Below, in pieces: positions 22,375 through 30,809 of a DNA stretch of 33,355 nucleotides (position 1 is the stretch's first letter; the number at the start of each line of letters is the position of its first letter). The translations under genes and the position numbers were made by a program. This DNA comes from UBA5026 sp949065595 (GTDB taxonomy: Bacteria; Bacillota_I; Bacilli_A; RF39; UBA660). The DNA is taken from NCBI GenBank assembly GCA_949065595.1, contig CARSXK010000013.1, positions 1-33,355 on the forward strand. The letters run 5' to 3'. The notes below the pieces were generated by a model. That model saw only the letters and a program-made list of their open reading frames with translations. It was not told where the DNA came from and searched no databases.

Positions 22375-24030
22375 ATGACCAATCAAGATTTAGCCAACTT
22401 AATTTTTCCAAATATTACAAAAACGATGGAGGATTACGAAAAAGAATATCCAGCAAGAAACTTAAAAGAAGGTGCAATGGTAACAAGGTTTGCCCCATCT
22501 CCAACAGGGTTTGTTCATATTGGTAATTTTCTATCTGCCCTAATTGATTTTGTAATGGCAAAAAAATCAGGTGGTGTTTTTTATTTAAGAAATGAAGATA
22601 CCGATAAAAGTAGAGAAGTAGAAAAAGCAGTAGAAGTGATAATGGAAGTGCTACGTTATTATGGAATGGAACCTGATGAATATGAATATGAGGGAAAAAC
22701 TGTAGGAAATTATGGCCCATATATTCAAAGTGAGCGGAAAGAAATTTACCATGCAGGTATTAAACATTTAATTGCAATCGGAAGAGCTTATCCATGTTTT
22801 TGTGAGAAAGATCATTTGGATCAAATGCGTGAAAATCAAGAAAAAAACAAAATGCGTACAGGATATTATGGAAAATATGCATCTTGTCGTAATCTATCGG
22901 TAGAAGAAGCTATCAAGAGAATTCAAAACAAAGAACCTTATGTCATTCGTTTTCGTTCAAATGGAAATTTTGATGACCGTTTTTGGTTTGATGACATGGT
23001 CAGGGGAAAATTATATTTGAATCAAAATGATCAAGATATTGTCATTATGAAATCTGATAATTTACTTCCAACTTACCACTTTGCCCACATTATTGATGAC
23101 CATTTTATGCATACAACACATGTTGTACGCGGAGAAGAATGGTTGCCTTCTGTGGCGGTTCATATTGAACTCTTTGAAGCCATGGGATGGGAAGCTCCAA
23201 AATATATTCATACCCCTTTGATTTTAAAACAAGATGGAGAAATCAAACGTAAGATTAGCAAACGAAAAGATCCAGAGGCTTTAATGAGCTATTATATGGA
23301 AAAAGGATACCCAATTGAAGCAGTAATAGAAGCATTGATGACCATTATCAATTCCAATTATGAAGAGTGGCGTACTGCCAATCCAGATAAAACTTTTTTA
23401 GATTTTGATTTTCAAGCAAAAAAAATGTCTTCATCTGGAGGAGCTTTGTTTGATTTAGAAAAATTAAACAATATTTCTAAAAATATTATTTCTAGAATGA
23501 CCAAAGAAACGTTATATGAAAAAGCTTATGAGTGGTCAAAAACATATTCAGAAGAGTTAAAAAATTTAATCGAACAAAATCCAGAATATTTTAAACAAAT
23601 CATCAATATTGAGCGAGTTCAAAAGAAACCAAGAAAAGATTATGAGACCTATGCATCAATTTTAAAGGAAATTTGTTATATGTACGATGATTTATTTGCC
23701 CAAATGGATACCTATGATTTTGGGAAGATCAAAGATAAAAATGAAATTTCAAAAATTTTAAAAACATATTTAGAAAAATATTATGATGAGCAGGATGACA
23801 AAGATACTTGGTTTGCAAAAATCAAAGCGTTAACAACCGAATTAGGATATTCGGCAGATATGAAAGCATATAAGGAAAAGCCAGAAGCTTATAAAGGAAG
23901 TGTTGCTGATATCAGTACTGTGATTCGTGTAGCTTTAACGACACGTTCCATGACCCCAGATTTGTATGAATTATTAAAATTACTTGGAAAAGAAAGAATT
24001 GAAAAACGATTTCAAAAATTTTATCAATAA
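22375..24030 (+). CDS. gltX: Glutamyl-tRNA synthetase
   Basis: 551 residues, class I GluRS. Visible: the HIGH-type motif in RFAPSPTGFVHIGNF, LRNEDTDKSREV, the CFC zinc-type cysteines (PCFCEKDHL), RGEEWLPSVAVHIELFEAMG, the KMSKS-type EIKRKISKRKDPEAL, and a long C-terminal anticodon-binding part. It charges tRNA-Glu (and possibly tRNA-Gln, where an amidotransferase then acts). An N-terminal extension of about 35 residues precedes the catalytic core, longer than usual. AAAGGAGC precedes ATG 22375. Confidence 0.93.
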   Translation: MTNQDLANLIFPNITKTMEDYEKEYPARNLKEGAMVTRFAPSPTGFVHIGNFLSALIDFVMAKKSGGVFYLRNEDTDKSREVEKAVEVIMEVLRYYGMEPDEYEYEGKTVGNYGPYIQSERKEIYHAGIKHLIAIGRAYPCFCEKDHLDQMRENQEKNKMRTGYYGKYASCRNLSVEEAIKRIQNKEPYVIRFRSNGNFDDRFWFDDMVRGKLYLNQNDQDIVIMKSDNLLPTYHFAHIIDDHFMHTTHVVRGEEWLPSVAVHIELFEAMGWEAPKYIHTPLILKQDGEIKRKISKRKDPEALMSYYMEKGYPIEAVIEALMTIINSNYEEWRTANPDKTFLDFDFQAKKMSSSGGALFDLEKLNNISKNIISRMTKETLYEKAYEWSKTYSEELKNLIEQNPEYFKQIINIERVQKKPRKDYETYASILKEICYMYDDLFAQMDTYDFGKIKDKNEISKILKTYLEKYYDEQDDKDTWFAKIKALTTELGYSADMKAYKEKPEAYKGSVADISTVIRVALTTRSMTPDLYELLKLLGKERIEKRFQKFYQ

Positions 24031-24033
24031 AGA

Positions 24034-24063
24034 AAAGCATGCCCAGAGTATGTTTTTTGTTTT
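24034..24063 (+). terminator. Terminator of gltX
   Basis: AAAGCATGC (24034-24042) with GTATGTTTT (24048-24056), nine pairs including G-U, loop CCAGA, then a T-rich stretch. The rest of 24064-24247 holds no gene; TATAAT at about 24182 may serve the ABC operon, but no clear -35 is seen. Confidence 0.7.
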
Positions 24064-24247
24064 CTTTCTATTTCTCTAGAGTTGTTTTTCTGTTCTATTT
24101 TTGAACATCATATTTTTTCACTTAACTTTCACTTTCTAAATATATATTAATCAATTTTAGTATGAGTAGCAAAGGGAATCAATATAATAGAATAAAAAAT
24201 TTATTTTTATGGGAAATTGTGCTAATATGAATAAAGGAGGAGTTTAC

Positions 24248-25186
24248 ATGAAAAATATAGTTGAAGTGAAACATTTAACGAAAAAATACAAACAACTAAT
24301 GGCGGTTGATAATCTTTCATTGGAAGTACATGAAGGTGAAATTTTAGGGTTACTAGGACCTAATGGAAGTGGTAAAACAACTACCATCAATTGTATTTTG
24401 TCTCTGCTCAATTATGATAGCGGAAGTATCTCTATTTTTGGAAAAGAGATGCATCCTAATGCCTATGATATCAAAAGGCAAATTGGTGTTGTTTTTCAAG
24501 AACTTGCTTTGTTTGAAGAATTAAATGTGTATGATAATATCGATTATTTTTGTGGTCTTTATATCAAAGATAAAAATTTACGAAAAAACTATATTGAAGA
24601 CGCCATTCATTTGGTAGGATTAGAAGAGTTTCGAAAATTTCATCCAAAACAATTATCAGGGGGGCTCAAAAGAAGACTCAACATCGCTTGCGGGATTGCT
24701 CATAAACCCAAATTGATTATTTTAGATGAACCAACAGTTGCGGTTGATCCTCAAAGTAGAAATCATATTTTAACAGGAATCGAAACCTTAAGAAAAGAAG
24801 GAGCTACCATTATATATACAACCCATTATATGGAGGAAGTAGAAATCCTATGTGATCGTATTTTCATTTTGGATAAAGGTCGTATTATTGCAAGTGGAAC
24901 CAAAGAGGAACTAAAGTCTCTAGCACACATTGAAGAAAAAGTCACGATAGAAGATATAAGATTAGAAGAAAATCAAGTTCTGCAAATGCGTAATCTTAAA
25001 AATGTAGAAGATGTTGTTTACCAAAACAATCGGTTACTCATTACGTATAAACAAGGAAAGAATAATTTAATAGAACTAATCGATTATATGAAAGGAATGG
25101 GACTTCATTATAGTAAGATTTATTCAGAAAGGCCAACACTAAATGATGTATTTTTAGAGTTGACAGGAAAGGAATTAAGAGACTGA
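24248..25186 (+). CDS. ABC transporter ATP-binding protein (ABC-2 exporter)
   Basis: 312 residues. Walker A at 37-44 (GPNGSGKT), Q-loop (VVFQELALFEEL), signature LSGGLKRRLNIA, Walker B LIILDEPTVAVD and the switch His (TTHYMEE) are all present. After the nucleotide-binding domain a C-terminal region of about 80 residues ends RPTLNDVFLELTGKELRD, typical of DrrA/CcmA-like drug or lipid exporters. It energises the two permeases that follow. AAAGGAGG precedes ATG 24248. The stop shares one base with the first permease gene. Substrate unknown. Confidence 0.93.
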   Translation: MKNIVEVKHLTKKYKQLMAVDNLSLEVHEGEILGLLGPNGSGKTTTINCILSLLNYDSGSISIFGKEMHPNAYDIKRQIGVVFQELALFEELNVYDNIDYFCGLYIKDKNLRKNYIEDAIHLVGLEEFRKFHPKQLSGGLKRRLNIACGIAHKPKLIILDEPTVAVDPQSRNHILTGIETLRKEGATIIYTTHYMEEVEILCDRIFILDKGRIIASGTKEELKSLAHIEEKVTIEDIRLEENQVLQMRNLKNVEDVVYQNNRLLITYKQGKNNLIELIDYMKGMGLHYSKIYSERPTLNDVFLELTGKELRD

Positions 25187-26370
25187 TGTTACACAATTTC
25201 AAATATGCTTTTATTACTCTCTTTCAAAATAAAGTACTTATCTTCTGGACATTTGCTTTTCCAATATTGCTTGGAACTTTTTTTCAAATGGCATTTCAAG
25301 ATATTGAAAAAAGTGAAAAACTTCATCAAATGGAAATTGCAATTATCGAAAATGAACATTACCAAAATAGTCCTATCTGGAAACAAACATTTTCCTCTTT
25401 AAGTGATAAAAATAATCCCAATTTCCTGTTTAATATTACTTACACCGATGAAGAAGAAGCCAAAGAATTACTCAAAAAAGATAAAATTGTTGGCTATTTT
25501 AAATTAGAAGAAACTCCACAGATCGTTGTACAAACAAGTGGAATGAATCAAACAATCTTCAAATCTGTAGTCGAAGAAATTGCAGAACAAGAAATTTTAT
25601 ACAATGCGTGGTTACAAAAGAAATTAGAAGACCATTTCTCAAACAATTTTGATATCCCAAATGATCCGCAATGGTATCAACATCTAAATCAAGAACTCAA
25701 TGAACTGCTGAATGTAGAAACCATCATCAAAGATACTACACATTCCCATTTAAGTTATACTATGATTGAGTTTTACACTTTGATTGCGATGGCAGCTCTT
25801 TATGGTGGGATTTTGGGAATGACTGCCATAAATCAGATATTAGCCAATATGAGTGCGAATGGAAAAAGAATCGCCATTAGTCCACTTTCTAAAGGAAAAT
25901 TAATTTTCAGTAGTGTAGCTGCTAGTTATATTGTACAATTGATTGGCCTTTCTCTTTTATTTTTCTACACGATTTTTATCTTAAAAGTCGATTATGGGAA
26001 TCATTTGTTTCATATTATTTTACTTGCTCTTACAGGTAGTTTGGCAGGCCTTTCTCTCGGTGTAGCCGTCGCGAGTATTTTAAAGGTAAATGAAAATACT
26101 AAAACAGGTATTATTATTGCGATAACGATGCTGGGGTGTTTCTTATCGGGAATGATGGGTATTAGTATGAAATATATCATTGATAAAAATGTTCCAATTA
26201 TCAATCAAATCAATCCTGCTAGTATGATTACAGATGGTTTTTATGCATTATATTACTATGATACGTTTGATCGTTTTTACTATAATATAGTTAGTTTACT
26301 GCTGTTTGCATTCCTCATGATTACATTATCAATTGTTTACTTAAGGAGGCAAAAGTATGACAGTATTTAA
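25186..26370 (+). CDS. ABC-2 family permease (first subunit)
   Basis: 394 residues. One N-terminal membrane helix (VLIFWTFAFPILLGTFFQMA), then a large extracytoplasmic domain (about residues 35-190), then five membrane helices (FYTLIAMAALYGGILGM, LIGLSLLFFYTIFIL, GSLAGLSLGVAVASIL, AITMLGCFLSGMMGI, IVSLLLFAFLMITLSIVYLR), as in ABC-2/YhgE-like transporters. It overlaps the ATPase stop by one base and the next permease by 14 bases. Forms the exporter pore with the second permease. Confidence 0.88.
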   Translation: MLHNFKYAFITLFQNKVLIFWTFAFPILLGTFFQMAFQDIEKSEKLHQMEIAIIENEHYQNSPIWKQTFSSLSDKNNPNFLFNITYTDEEEAKELLKKDKIVGYFKLEETPQIVVQTSGMNQTIFKSVVEEIAEQEILYNAWLQKKLEDHFSNNFDIPNDPQWYQHLNQELNELLNVETIIKDTTHSHLSYTMIEFYTLIAMAALYGGILGMTAINQILANMSANGKRIAISPLSKGKLIFSSVAASYIVQLIGLSLLFFYTIFILKVDYGNHLFHIILLALTGSLAGLSLGVAVASILKVNENTKTGIIIAITMLGCFLSGMMGISMKYIIDKNVPIINQINPASMITDGFYALYYYDTFDRFYYNIVSLLLFAFLMITLSIVYLRRQKYDSI

Positions 26371-27499
26371 AACGTTTCTCAAAGTTTTATACCGATATAA
26401 AGGAACAGTAATATTATATACGATTATTTTAGTTTTCTTTGCTGGTTTTAGCTTAAAAAGCAATGGAAATGGAACTTCTTTTGTAGCAAACAAACCACGT
26501 GTTCTCATTATAAATGAAGACAAAGAAGAAGGAATTACGCAAAGTTTAGTAAAATATATGGAAGAAAATAGTGAACAAGTCAACGTAAAAGAGGATGCGA
26601 GAGATGATGCATTATTTTATCGTGACGTGAATTACATTGTTTTGATTCAAAAAAACTTTGGAGATGATTTTTTACAAGGAAAAGATCCACAGATTGAAAT
26701 AAAAAGTACAGGGGATTATCAAGCAAGTCTTGCAGAAATATTGTTAGAACGGTATTTGAAAGTCGCCCGTTTCTACCTTAAAATAGCAGCTTCAGAAACA
26801 GAAATCATAGATTTGACAGAAGATACATTAAAAAAACAAGTAGAAGTACAAGTGGTATCCAAGTTAGATGTAAGTCGTTTAGAACAAGCTACGACGTATT
26901 ATAACTTTACAAATTATTGTATTTTAGCAGGGTGTATTTATATTGTTTGTTTTATTCTATCTAGCTTTAAAGAAAAAGGTGTTAAGAGAAGGACAATTAT
27001 AAGTAGTACTTCTTATGTTAAATTCAATCGTAATTTATTGATATCTAATAGTTTATTTGCTATCACTTTATGGATGTTCTATGTTCTCATTAGTTTTTTC
27101 TTAATTGGTGATATTATGTTTAGCATTCATGGACTTTTCTATATGATTAATTCTTTTTTATTTACAATATGTGCTTTAACGATTGCTTTTTTGATTGGTA
27201 ATTTGCTTCAAAATAAAAATGCCATTAGTGGAATAGTTAATGTGATCGCACTGGGAAGTAGTTTTTTATGTGGTTCTTTTGTACCAATGGAATGGCTACC
27301 AAAGTCTGTTTTAACACTCGCCCATATTTTGCCCTCTTATTGGTATATTAAAACCAATGAGTGTTTAAAAATAATAGAGGAATTGAATATAGAATCGTTA
27401 AAACCAATTTTGTTTAATATGGGTATGCTAGGATGTTTTTCAATCTTTTTCATTGTTATTACGAATATTACTTCAAATCGGAAACGTAAAATGGGATAA
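26357..27499 (+). CDS. ABC-2 family permease (second subunit)
   Basis: 380 residues with the same layout as the upstream permease: one N-terminal helix (GTVILYTIILVFFAGFSL), an outside domain to about residue 185, then five helices (YCILAGCIYIVCFILSSF, ITLWMFYVLISFFLIG, NSFLFTICALTIAFLIGNLL, SGIVNVIALGSSFLCGSFVP, FNMGMLGCFSIFFIVIT). AAGGAGG lies upstream of ATG 26357, inside the previous gene. A strong terminator follows. Two different permeases suggest a heterodimeric pore. Confidence 0.88.
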   Translation: MTVFKTFLKVLYRYKGTVILYTIILVFFAGFSLKSNGNGTSFVANKPRVLIINEDKEEGITQSLVKYMEENSEQVNVKEDARDDALFYRDVNYIVLIQKNFGDDFLQGKDPQIEIKSTGDYQASLAEILLERYLKVARFYLKIAASETEIIDLTEDTLKKQVEVQVVSKLDVSRLEQATTYYNFTNYCILAGCIYIVCFILSSFKEKGVKRRTIISSTSYVKFNRNLLISNSLFAITLWMFYVLISFFLIGDIMFSIHGLFYMINSFLFTICALTIAFLIGNLLQNKNAISGIVNVIALGSSFLCGSFVPMEWLPKSVLTLAHILPSYWYIKTNECLKIIEELNIESLKPILFNMGMLGCFSIFFIVITNITSNRKRKMG

Positions 27500-27504
27500 A
27501 AAAT

Positions 27505-27530
27505 AAAAAACACCAGTGAAGGTGTTTTTT
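27505..27530. terminator. Bidirectional terminator between ABC operon and collagen-like gene
   Basis: Ten-base-pair stem AAAAAACACC/GGTGTTTTTT with loop AGTGAA. It has A- and T-runs suitable for both strands and serves the two convergent genes. Confidence 0.85.
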
Positions 27531-27538
27531 GATTAGGA

Positions 27539-29029
27539 TTAATTTACTTTTTTAACGCTTAATGTAGCATTAACACCAGTACCTAAAGTTACTCCCACTG
27601 CTAATAAAGCAGATAAAGCCATATCAACAACATCTCCTGCTGCTAGGGTTACTAGGGTACTACCACTATAAATTGAGCCTACACCAACAGATAAGACTCT
27701 AGAGATCACTGTTGATGGGATATTTGTTCCGTTAATACGAACAGCAAGAGTAAGCGTTGTTCCAAGTGCAACGGATACATTACTATAGTAATTAATTTCA
27801 TAAGTACCTGCTTGATTTACAGTAATGCTGTTAGCTGGCGTATAAGTAACATTTAAGTTAGGCATTGCTGTTGGCAATCCTATTTCTGTTTGTGTTCCTA
27901 TACCTAAATTAATAGTTTGAGCTGTATTACTGTATTTACCACCATAGGCATTTAATCCATTAGCTGGACCCGTAGGTCCAGTTACGCCTGTTGGACCAGT
28001 CGCTCCTGTTGCTCCTGCTGTTCCTGTCAAGCCCGTAGGTCCAGTAGGTCCAGCGATTCCTTGTAAACCTTGAAGGCCTTGAGGTCCTGTCGCACCTGTA
28101 GGTCCGGTTGCACCAGTTGGTCCCGTAGGTCCAGTAGGCCCAGCAATTCCTTGTAGACCTTGAGGTCCAGTAGGTCCTGTCACACCTGTAGGTCCGGTTG
28201 CACCAGTTGGTCCAGTAGGCCCAGTAGGCCCAGCGATTCCCTGTAGACCTTGAAGACCTTGAGGTCCCGTCGCACCTGTAGGCCCGGTTACACCAGTTGG
28301 TCCAGTAGGCCCAGCGATTCCCTGTAGACCTTGAAGACCTTGAGGTCCCGTCGCACCTGTAGGCCCGGTTACACCAGTTGGTCCAGTAGGCCCAGCGATT
28401 CCCTGTAGACCCTGAAGACCTTGAGGTCCCGTCGCACCCGTAGGTCCGGTTACACCAGTTGGTCCAGTAGGTCCAGTAGGCCCAGCAATTCCTTGTAAAC
28501 CTTGAAGACCTTGAGGTCCTGTCGCACCCGTAGGCCCAGTTACACCCGTAGGTCCAGTAGGCCCAGCGATTCCCTGTAAACCTTGAAGACCTTGAGGTCC
28601 TGTCGCACCTGTAGGTCCGGTTACACCAGTTGGTCCAGTAGGTCCAGCGATTCCCTGTAAACCTTGAAGGCCTTGAGGTCCTGTCGCACCTGTAGGCCCA
28701 GTTACACCAGTTGGTCCAGTAGGTCCAGCGATTCCCTGTAAACCTTGAAGACCTTGAGGTCCCGTCGCACCCGTAGGCCCAGTTGCACCTGCAGGTCCAG
28801 TAGGTCCTCCCGCAGGTCCCATAGGCCCAGTTGCACCCGTAGGTCCAGTAGGTCCAGCGATTCCTTGTAAACCTTGAGGTCCTGTCGGTCCAGTTGGCCC
28901 TGTAGACCCAGCTGCACTAATTATGCCGGCCACGTTACCACAGATTTTTTCATCAGCTTTAATTTTTGCTAATGCATCTTGATATACGCGATCACATGGA
29001 TCACCACAATTATTATTTGAACAGTTCAC
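27539..29029 (-). CDS. Collagen-like, BclA-type spore surface protein
   Basis: 496 residues. A short N-terminal segment with four cysteines (NCSNNNCGDPCDRVYQDAL, then KADEKICGNVAGI) is followed by about 100 Gly-X-Y triplets rich in GPT and a C-terminal domain of about 135 residues (YGGKYSNTAQTINLG to TLSVKKVN) with the BclA/C1q-TNF-like beta pattern. Such proteins form hair-like filaments on the exosporium or spore surface. GTG 29029 is preferred: AAAGGA lies upstream, and a SigK-like promoter precedes it; the longer frame from 29098 would run through that promoter. No signal peptide, as expected for a mother-cell product. Confidence 0.88.
   Translation of the reverse strand: MNCSNNNCGDPCDRVYQDALAKIKADEKICGNVAGIISAAGSTGPTGPTGPQGLQGIAGPTGPTGATGPMGPAGGPTGPAGATGPTGATGPQGLQGLQGIAGPTGPTGVTGPTGATGPQGLQGLQGIAGPTGPTGVTGPTGATGPQGLQGLQGIAGPTGPTGVTGPTGATGPQGLQGLQGIAGPTGPTGPTGVTGPTGATGPQGLQGLQGIAGPTGPTGVTGPTGATGPQGLQGLQGIAGPTGPTGVTGPTGATGPQGLQGLQGIAGPTGPTGPTGATGPTGVTGPTGPQGLQGIAGPTGPTGPTGATGPTGATGPQGLQGLQGIAGPTGPTGLTGTAGATGATGPTGVTGPTGPANGLNAYGGKYSNTAQTINLGIGTQTEIGLPTAMPNLNVTYTPANSITVNQAGTYEINYYSNVSVALGTTLTLAVRINGTNIPSTVISRVLSVGVGSIYSGSTLVTLAAGDVVDMALSALLAVGVTLGTGVNATLSVKKVN
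27964..28912 (-). repeat. Gly-X-Y coding repeat region, 81-bp units
   Basis: Imperfect tandem repeats of a 27-residue (81-bp) unit built on GLQGLQGIAGPTGPTGVTG. GLQGIA occurs ten times, eight in the doubled form. One break of triplet phase occurs near the N-terminal side (GPAGGPTG). Unit number probably varies between strains by slippage or recombination. Confidence 0.85.
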
Positions 29030-29051
29030 TTTATATCCATCCTTTCTATTA

Positions 29052-29079
29052 TAAAATATGCAACAGATAATTCTAGGTA
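29052..29079 (-). promoter_or_regulatory. SigK-like promoter of the collagen-like gene
   Basis: Minus strand: TACC (29079-29076), 15 bases, then GCATATTTTA with CATATTTTA at 29060-29052. CATAnnnTA preceded by G with an upstream AC is the SigK pattern. A BclA-type protein is expected to be made late in the mother cell. Confidence 0.5.
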
Positions 29080-29175
29080 AGTACAAATTGCTATCCATAA
29101 TATAAAAATTGTACTATTTTTCTTATAAACAAAGATATTTATGAATATAATTTCCGAATAAAGGACTAAAAATGT

Positions 29176-29204
29176 TTGGCTTTTTCATGTAGTTATGTTA
29201 TACT
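29176..29204 (+). promoter_or_regulatory. Promoter of tRNA-Glu
   Basis: TTGGCT (29176-29181), 17 bases, TATACT (29199-29204), about 28 bases before the mature tRNA 5' end. Confidence 0.65.
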
Positions 29205-29231
29205 AGATATGTAGTTGAAAGACTATAAAAT

Positions 29232-29308
29232 GACTCGTTGGTGAAGTGGTTTAACACGCTGCCCTCTCAAGGCAGTATACACGGGTTCGAAACCCGTACG
29301 AGTTACCA
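29232..29308 (+). tRNA. tRNA-Glu (anticodon CTC)
   Basis: Acceptor stem GACTCGT with ACGAGTT (first pair G-T), D arm, anticodon stem CTGCC/GGCAG with loop CTCTCAA (anticodon CTC, reads GAG), T arm ACGGG-TTCGAAA-CCCGT, discriminator A and an encoded CCA end. A separate TTC isoacceptor must exist elsewhere for GAA. Confidence 0.95.
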
Positions 29309-29317
29309 AAGTAAATT

Positions 29318-29344
29318 AAAATCAGTCGTATTGATTGATTTTTT
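29318..29344 (+). terminator. Terminator of tRNA-Glu
   Basis: AAAATCA (29318-29324) with TGATTTT (29336-29342), 11-base loop, then T's. Confidence 0.65.
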
Positions 29345-29363
29345 CATATTTTATGAAATTGAG

Positions 29364-29392
29364 TGCAACATTTTGGATCATTCAATTGTATT
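29364..29392 (+). promoter_or_regulatory. Possible ECF-type autoregulated promoter
   Basis: TGCAACATTTT at 29364-29374 resembles the -35 of ECF sigma factors (TGAAACnTTTT in SigW-type promoters), with TGTATT at 29387-29392 as a CGTATA-like -10 after 17 bases. The start would fall near 29400, just before GAGGAG. An ECF gene driving itself is common, so this is plausible but unproven. Confidence 0.4.
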
Positions 29393-29414
29393 CTATATGA
29401 GAGGAGTGGAGAGT

Positions 29415-29900
29415 ATGGAGGGCTCTTTGTTGTGCGCAGACAAAGAGATTACTCGTCTTTATAATCAGTATGTGAATATGGTGTATCAAATTTGTTTTCT
29501 ATATTTAAAAAATAAAGCTGATACCGAGGATGCAGTACAGACGACCTTTATTCAATTATTAAGTGAAAAAAAAGCCTTTCAAAGTGAAGAACACGTGAAA
29601 GCATGGCTGATTCGTACCGCATCCAATTATTGCAAAAATCAGTTGAAACATTGGTGGAGAAAAAATAAAGACATAGAATTAATCACAGAATTTGGAAATA
29701 TTGACAAAGTCGATCATACATTAGAGGCTTTGTTACAACTACCAGAAAAATACAAAACTGTAATTTATATGTATTACTATATGGGTTATAGAGCAGAGGA
29801 AATCGCAAAAATATTAAATCAAAAACATACAACCATTAGAACACTACTCTCTCGTGGAAGAGAACGATTGAAGCAAATGATAGGGGGAGAACTTTCGTGA
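29415..29900 (+). CDS. ECF RNA polymerase sigma factor
   Basis: 161 residues. Region 2 (ITRLYNQYVNMVYQICFLYL, KADTEDAVQTTFIQLLSEKK, VKAWLIRTASNYCKNQLKHW) and region 4 (LPEKYKTVIYMYYYMGYRAE, EIAKILNQKHTTIRTLLSRG, RERLKQM) are clear. Region 3 is absent, as in ECF factors. It probably responds to envelope stress and is held by the membrane anti-sigma encoded next. ATG 29415 has GAGGAG eight bases upstream; the upstream frame runs into the tRNA and is not coding. It overlaps the anti-sigma start (GTGA). Confidence 0.9.
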   Translation: MEGSLLCADKEITRLYNQYVNMVYQICFLYLKNKADTEDAVQTTFIQLLSEKKAFQSEEHVKAWLIRTASNYCKNQLKHWWRKNKDIELITEFGNIDKVDHTLEALLQLPEKYKTVIYMYYYMGYRAEEIAKILNQKHTTIRTLLSRGRERLKQMIGGELS

Positions 29901-30310
29901 TCAATAAAAAATTTCAAAAATCATGTGACCAGATTCTTCCCACCGAATGCGAAAAACAGCGTATGCTAGCACATATTTTATGTCCAAAGAAAAAAAGGGG
30001 TTTTAACAAAATTTGGATATTTGGGACCTGTTTCACCACTACAGTGGCCGCAATCTTCTTCATGATGATAAGTCATCCTACAACTGATCAACCAAATGGG
30101 TTATCAGTGATGCGGGCTTCGAACTTAAATACGATAGAATATAAAGGGGAATGCTATCAATATATAGGTATTTATCATGAAAAAGACTTAAAACATACCA
30201 AAGAACAAATTCCGGGGGGAATTGTCTATCAAATTAAAAATCAAAAAGATGCAATTGTAATTTATCAAAATGGTGAATATCAACACTATCTAAAATGTAA
30301 AGGAGAATAA
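29897..30310 (+). CDS. Putative anti-sigma factor, single membrane segment
   Basis: 137 residues. A cytoplasmic N-terminus of about 35 residues (KFQKSCDQILPTECEKQRML) precedes one membrane helix (IWIFGTCFTTTVAAIFFMMI) and an outer domain (TIEYKGECYQYIGIYHEKDL to IVIYQNGEYQHYLKCKGE). Topology and position right behind an ECF gene fit an anti-sigma, though no ZAS motif (HxxxCxxC) is seen. Starts at GTG 29897, overlapping the sigma stop by four bases. Release signal unknown. Confidence 0.7.
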   Translation: MINKKFQKSCDQILPTECEKQRMLAHILCPKKKRGFNKIWIFGTCFTTTVAAIFFMMISHPTTDQPNGLSVMRASNLNTIEYKGECYQYIGIYHEKDLKHTKEQIPGGIVYQIKNQKDAIVIYQNGEYQHYLKCKGE

Positions 30311-30312
30311 AA

Positions 30313-30771
30313 ATGTTAAAAAAATTATTTGTATTAGGAACAACATTCATGTTGTGTCTTACTATGGTAGGATGTGGAAACAAGAATATCGAGGGAAATC
30401 TATCAGATTTAATGACTAAAATTTATCAGGATATCCCAGAAGAAGAATTTCCAATGATGTTAGAGAATAGAGAAGTAACAAAGGAAAATGTTGAAAATTA
30501 TTTAGGAAGCAAAGAGATTGAATTCAAAGAAGCACTTGCTTCAGAATCAATGACTGGTTCTATCGCATACTCTGTTGTACTTGTAAGAGCAAAAGAAGGA
30601 GCAGACATTGAAAAATTAAAACAACAAATTAAGGAAAATGTAAATCCTAGAAAATGGATTTGTGTTGGCGTTGAAAACGTTGTAGTAGAAAATAAAGGGG
30701 ATTTAATTATTGTAATTTTATCTGATAATTTAGGTGATAAAATCAAAAAAGGATTTGAAAATTTAAAATAA
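30313..30771 (+). CDS. Lipoprotein, DUF4358-like
   Basis: 152 residues. A lipoprotein signal with lipobox TMVGC (Cys about residue 21) is followed by a compact domain (VVLVRAKEGADIEKLKQQIK, NVNPRKWICVGVENVVVENK, GDLIIVILSDN) that resembles DUF4358. It begins two bases after the anti-sigma gene with GGAGA overlapping its stop, so it belongs to the same operon. A hairpin follows before the MBOAT gene. DUF4358 lipoproteins are often encoded next to MBOAT/DHHW pairs; role unknown. Confidence 0.72.
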   Translation: MLKKLFVLGTTFMLCLTMVGCGNKNIEGNLSDLMTKIYQDIPEEEFPMMLENREVTKENVENYLGSKEIEFKEALASESMTGSIAYSVVLVRAKEGADIEKLKQQIKENVNPRKWICVGVENVVVENKGDLIIVILSDNLGDKIKKGFENLK

Positions 30772-30792
30772 GTCTTCTTAAGAAGACTTTTT
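30770..30792 (+). terminator. Terminator or attenuator between lipoprotein and MBOAT genes
   Basis: Perfect stem AAGTCTTC/GAAGACTT with loop TTAA, then TTT. Lies within a run of same-direction genes, so it may lower, not abolish, expression of the acylation genes. Confidence 0.7.
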
Positions 30793-30809
30793 CTTAAGGA
30801 GAGGTTTCT

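Noticed and set aside
27964..28912. Regular repeats as a CRISPR array
   Set aside because: The repeats are in frame, encode Gly-X-Y triplets and have no unique spacers.
29238..29414. N-terminal extension of the ECF factor through the tRNA
   Set aside because: It would translate tRNA sequence; the SD and homology fit ATG 29415.
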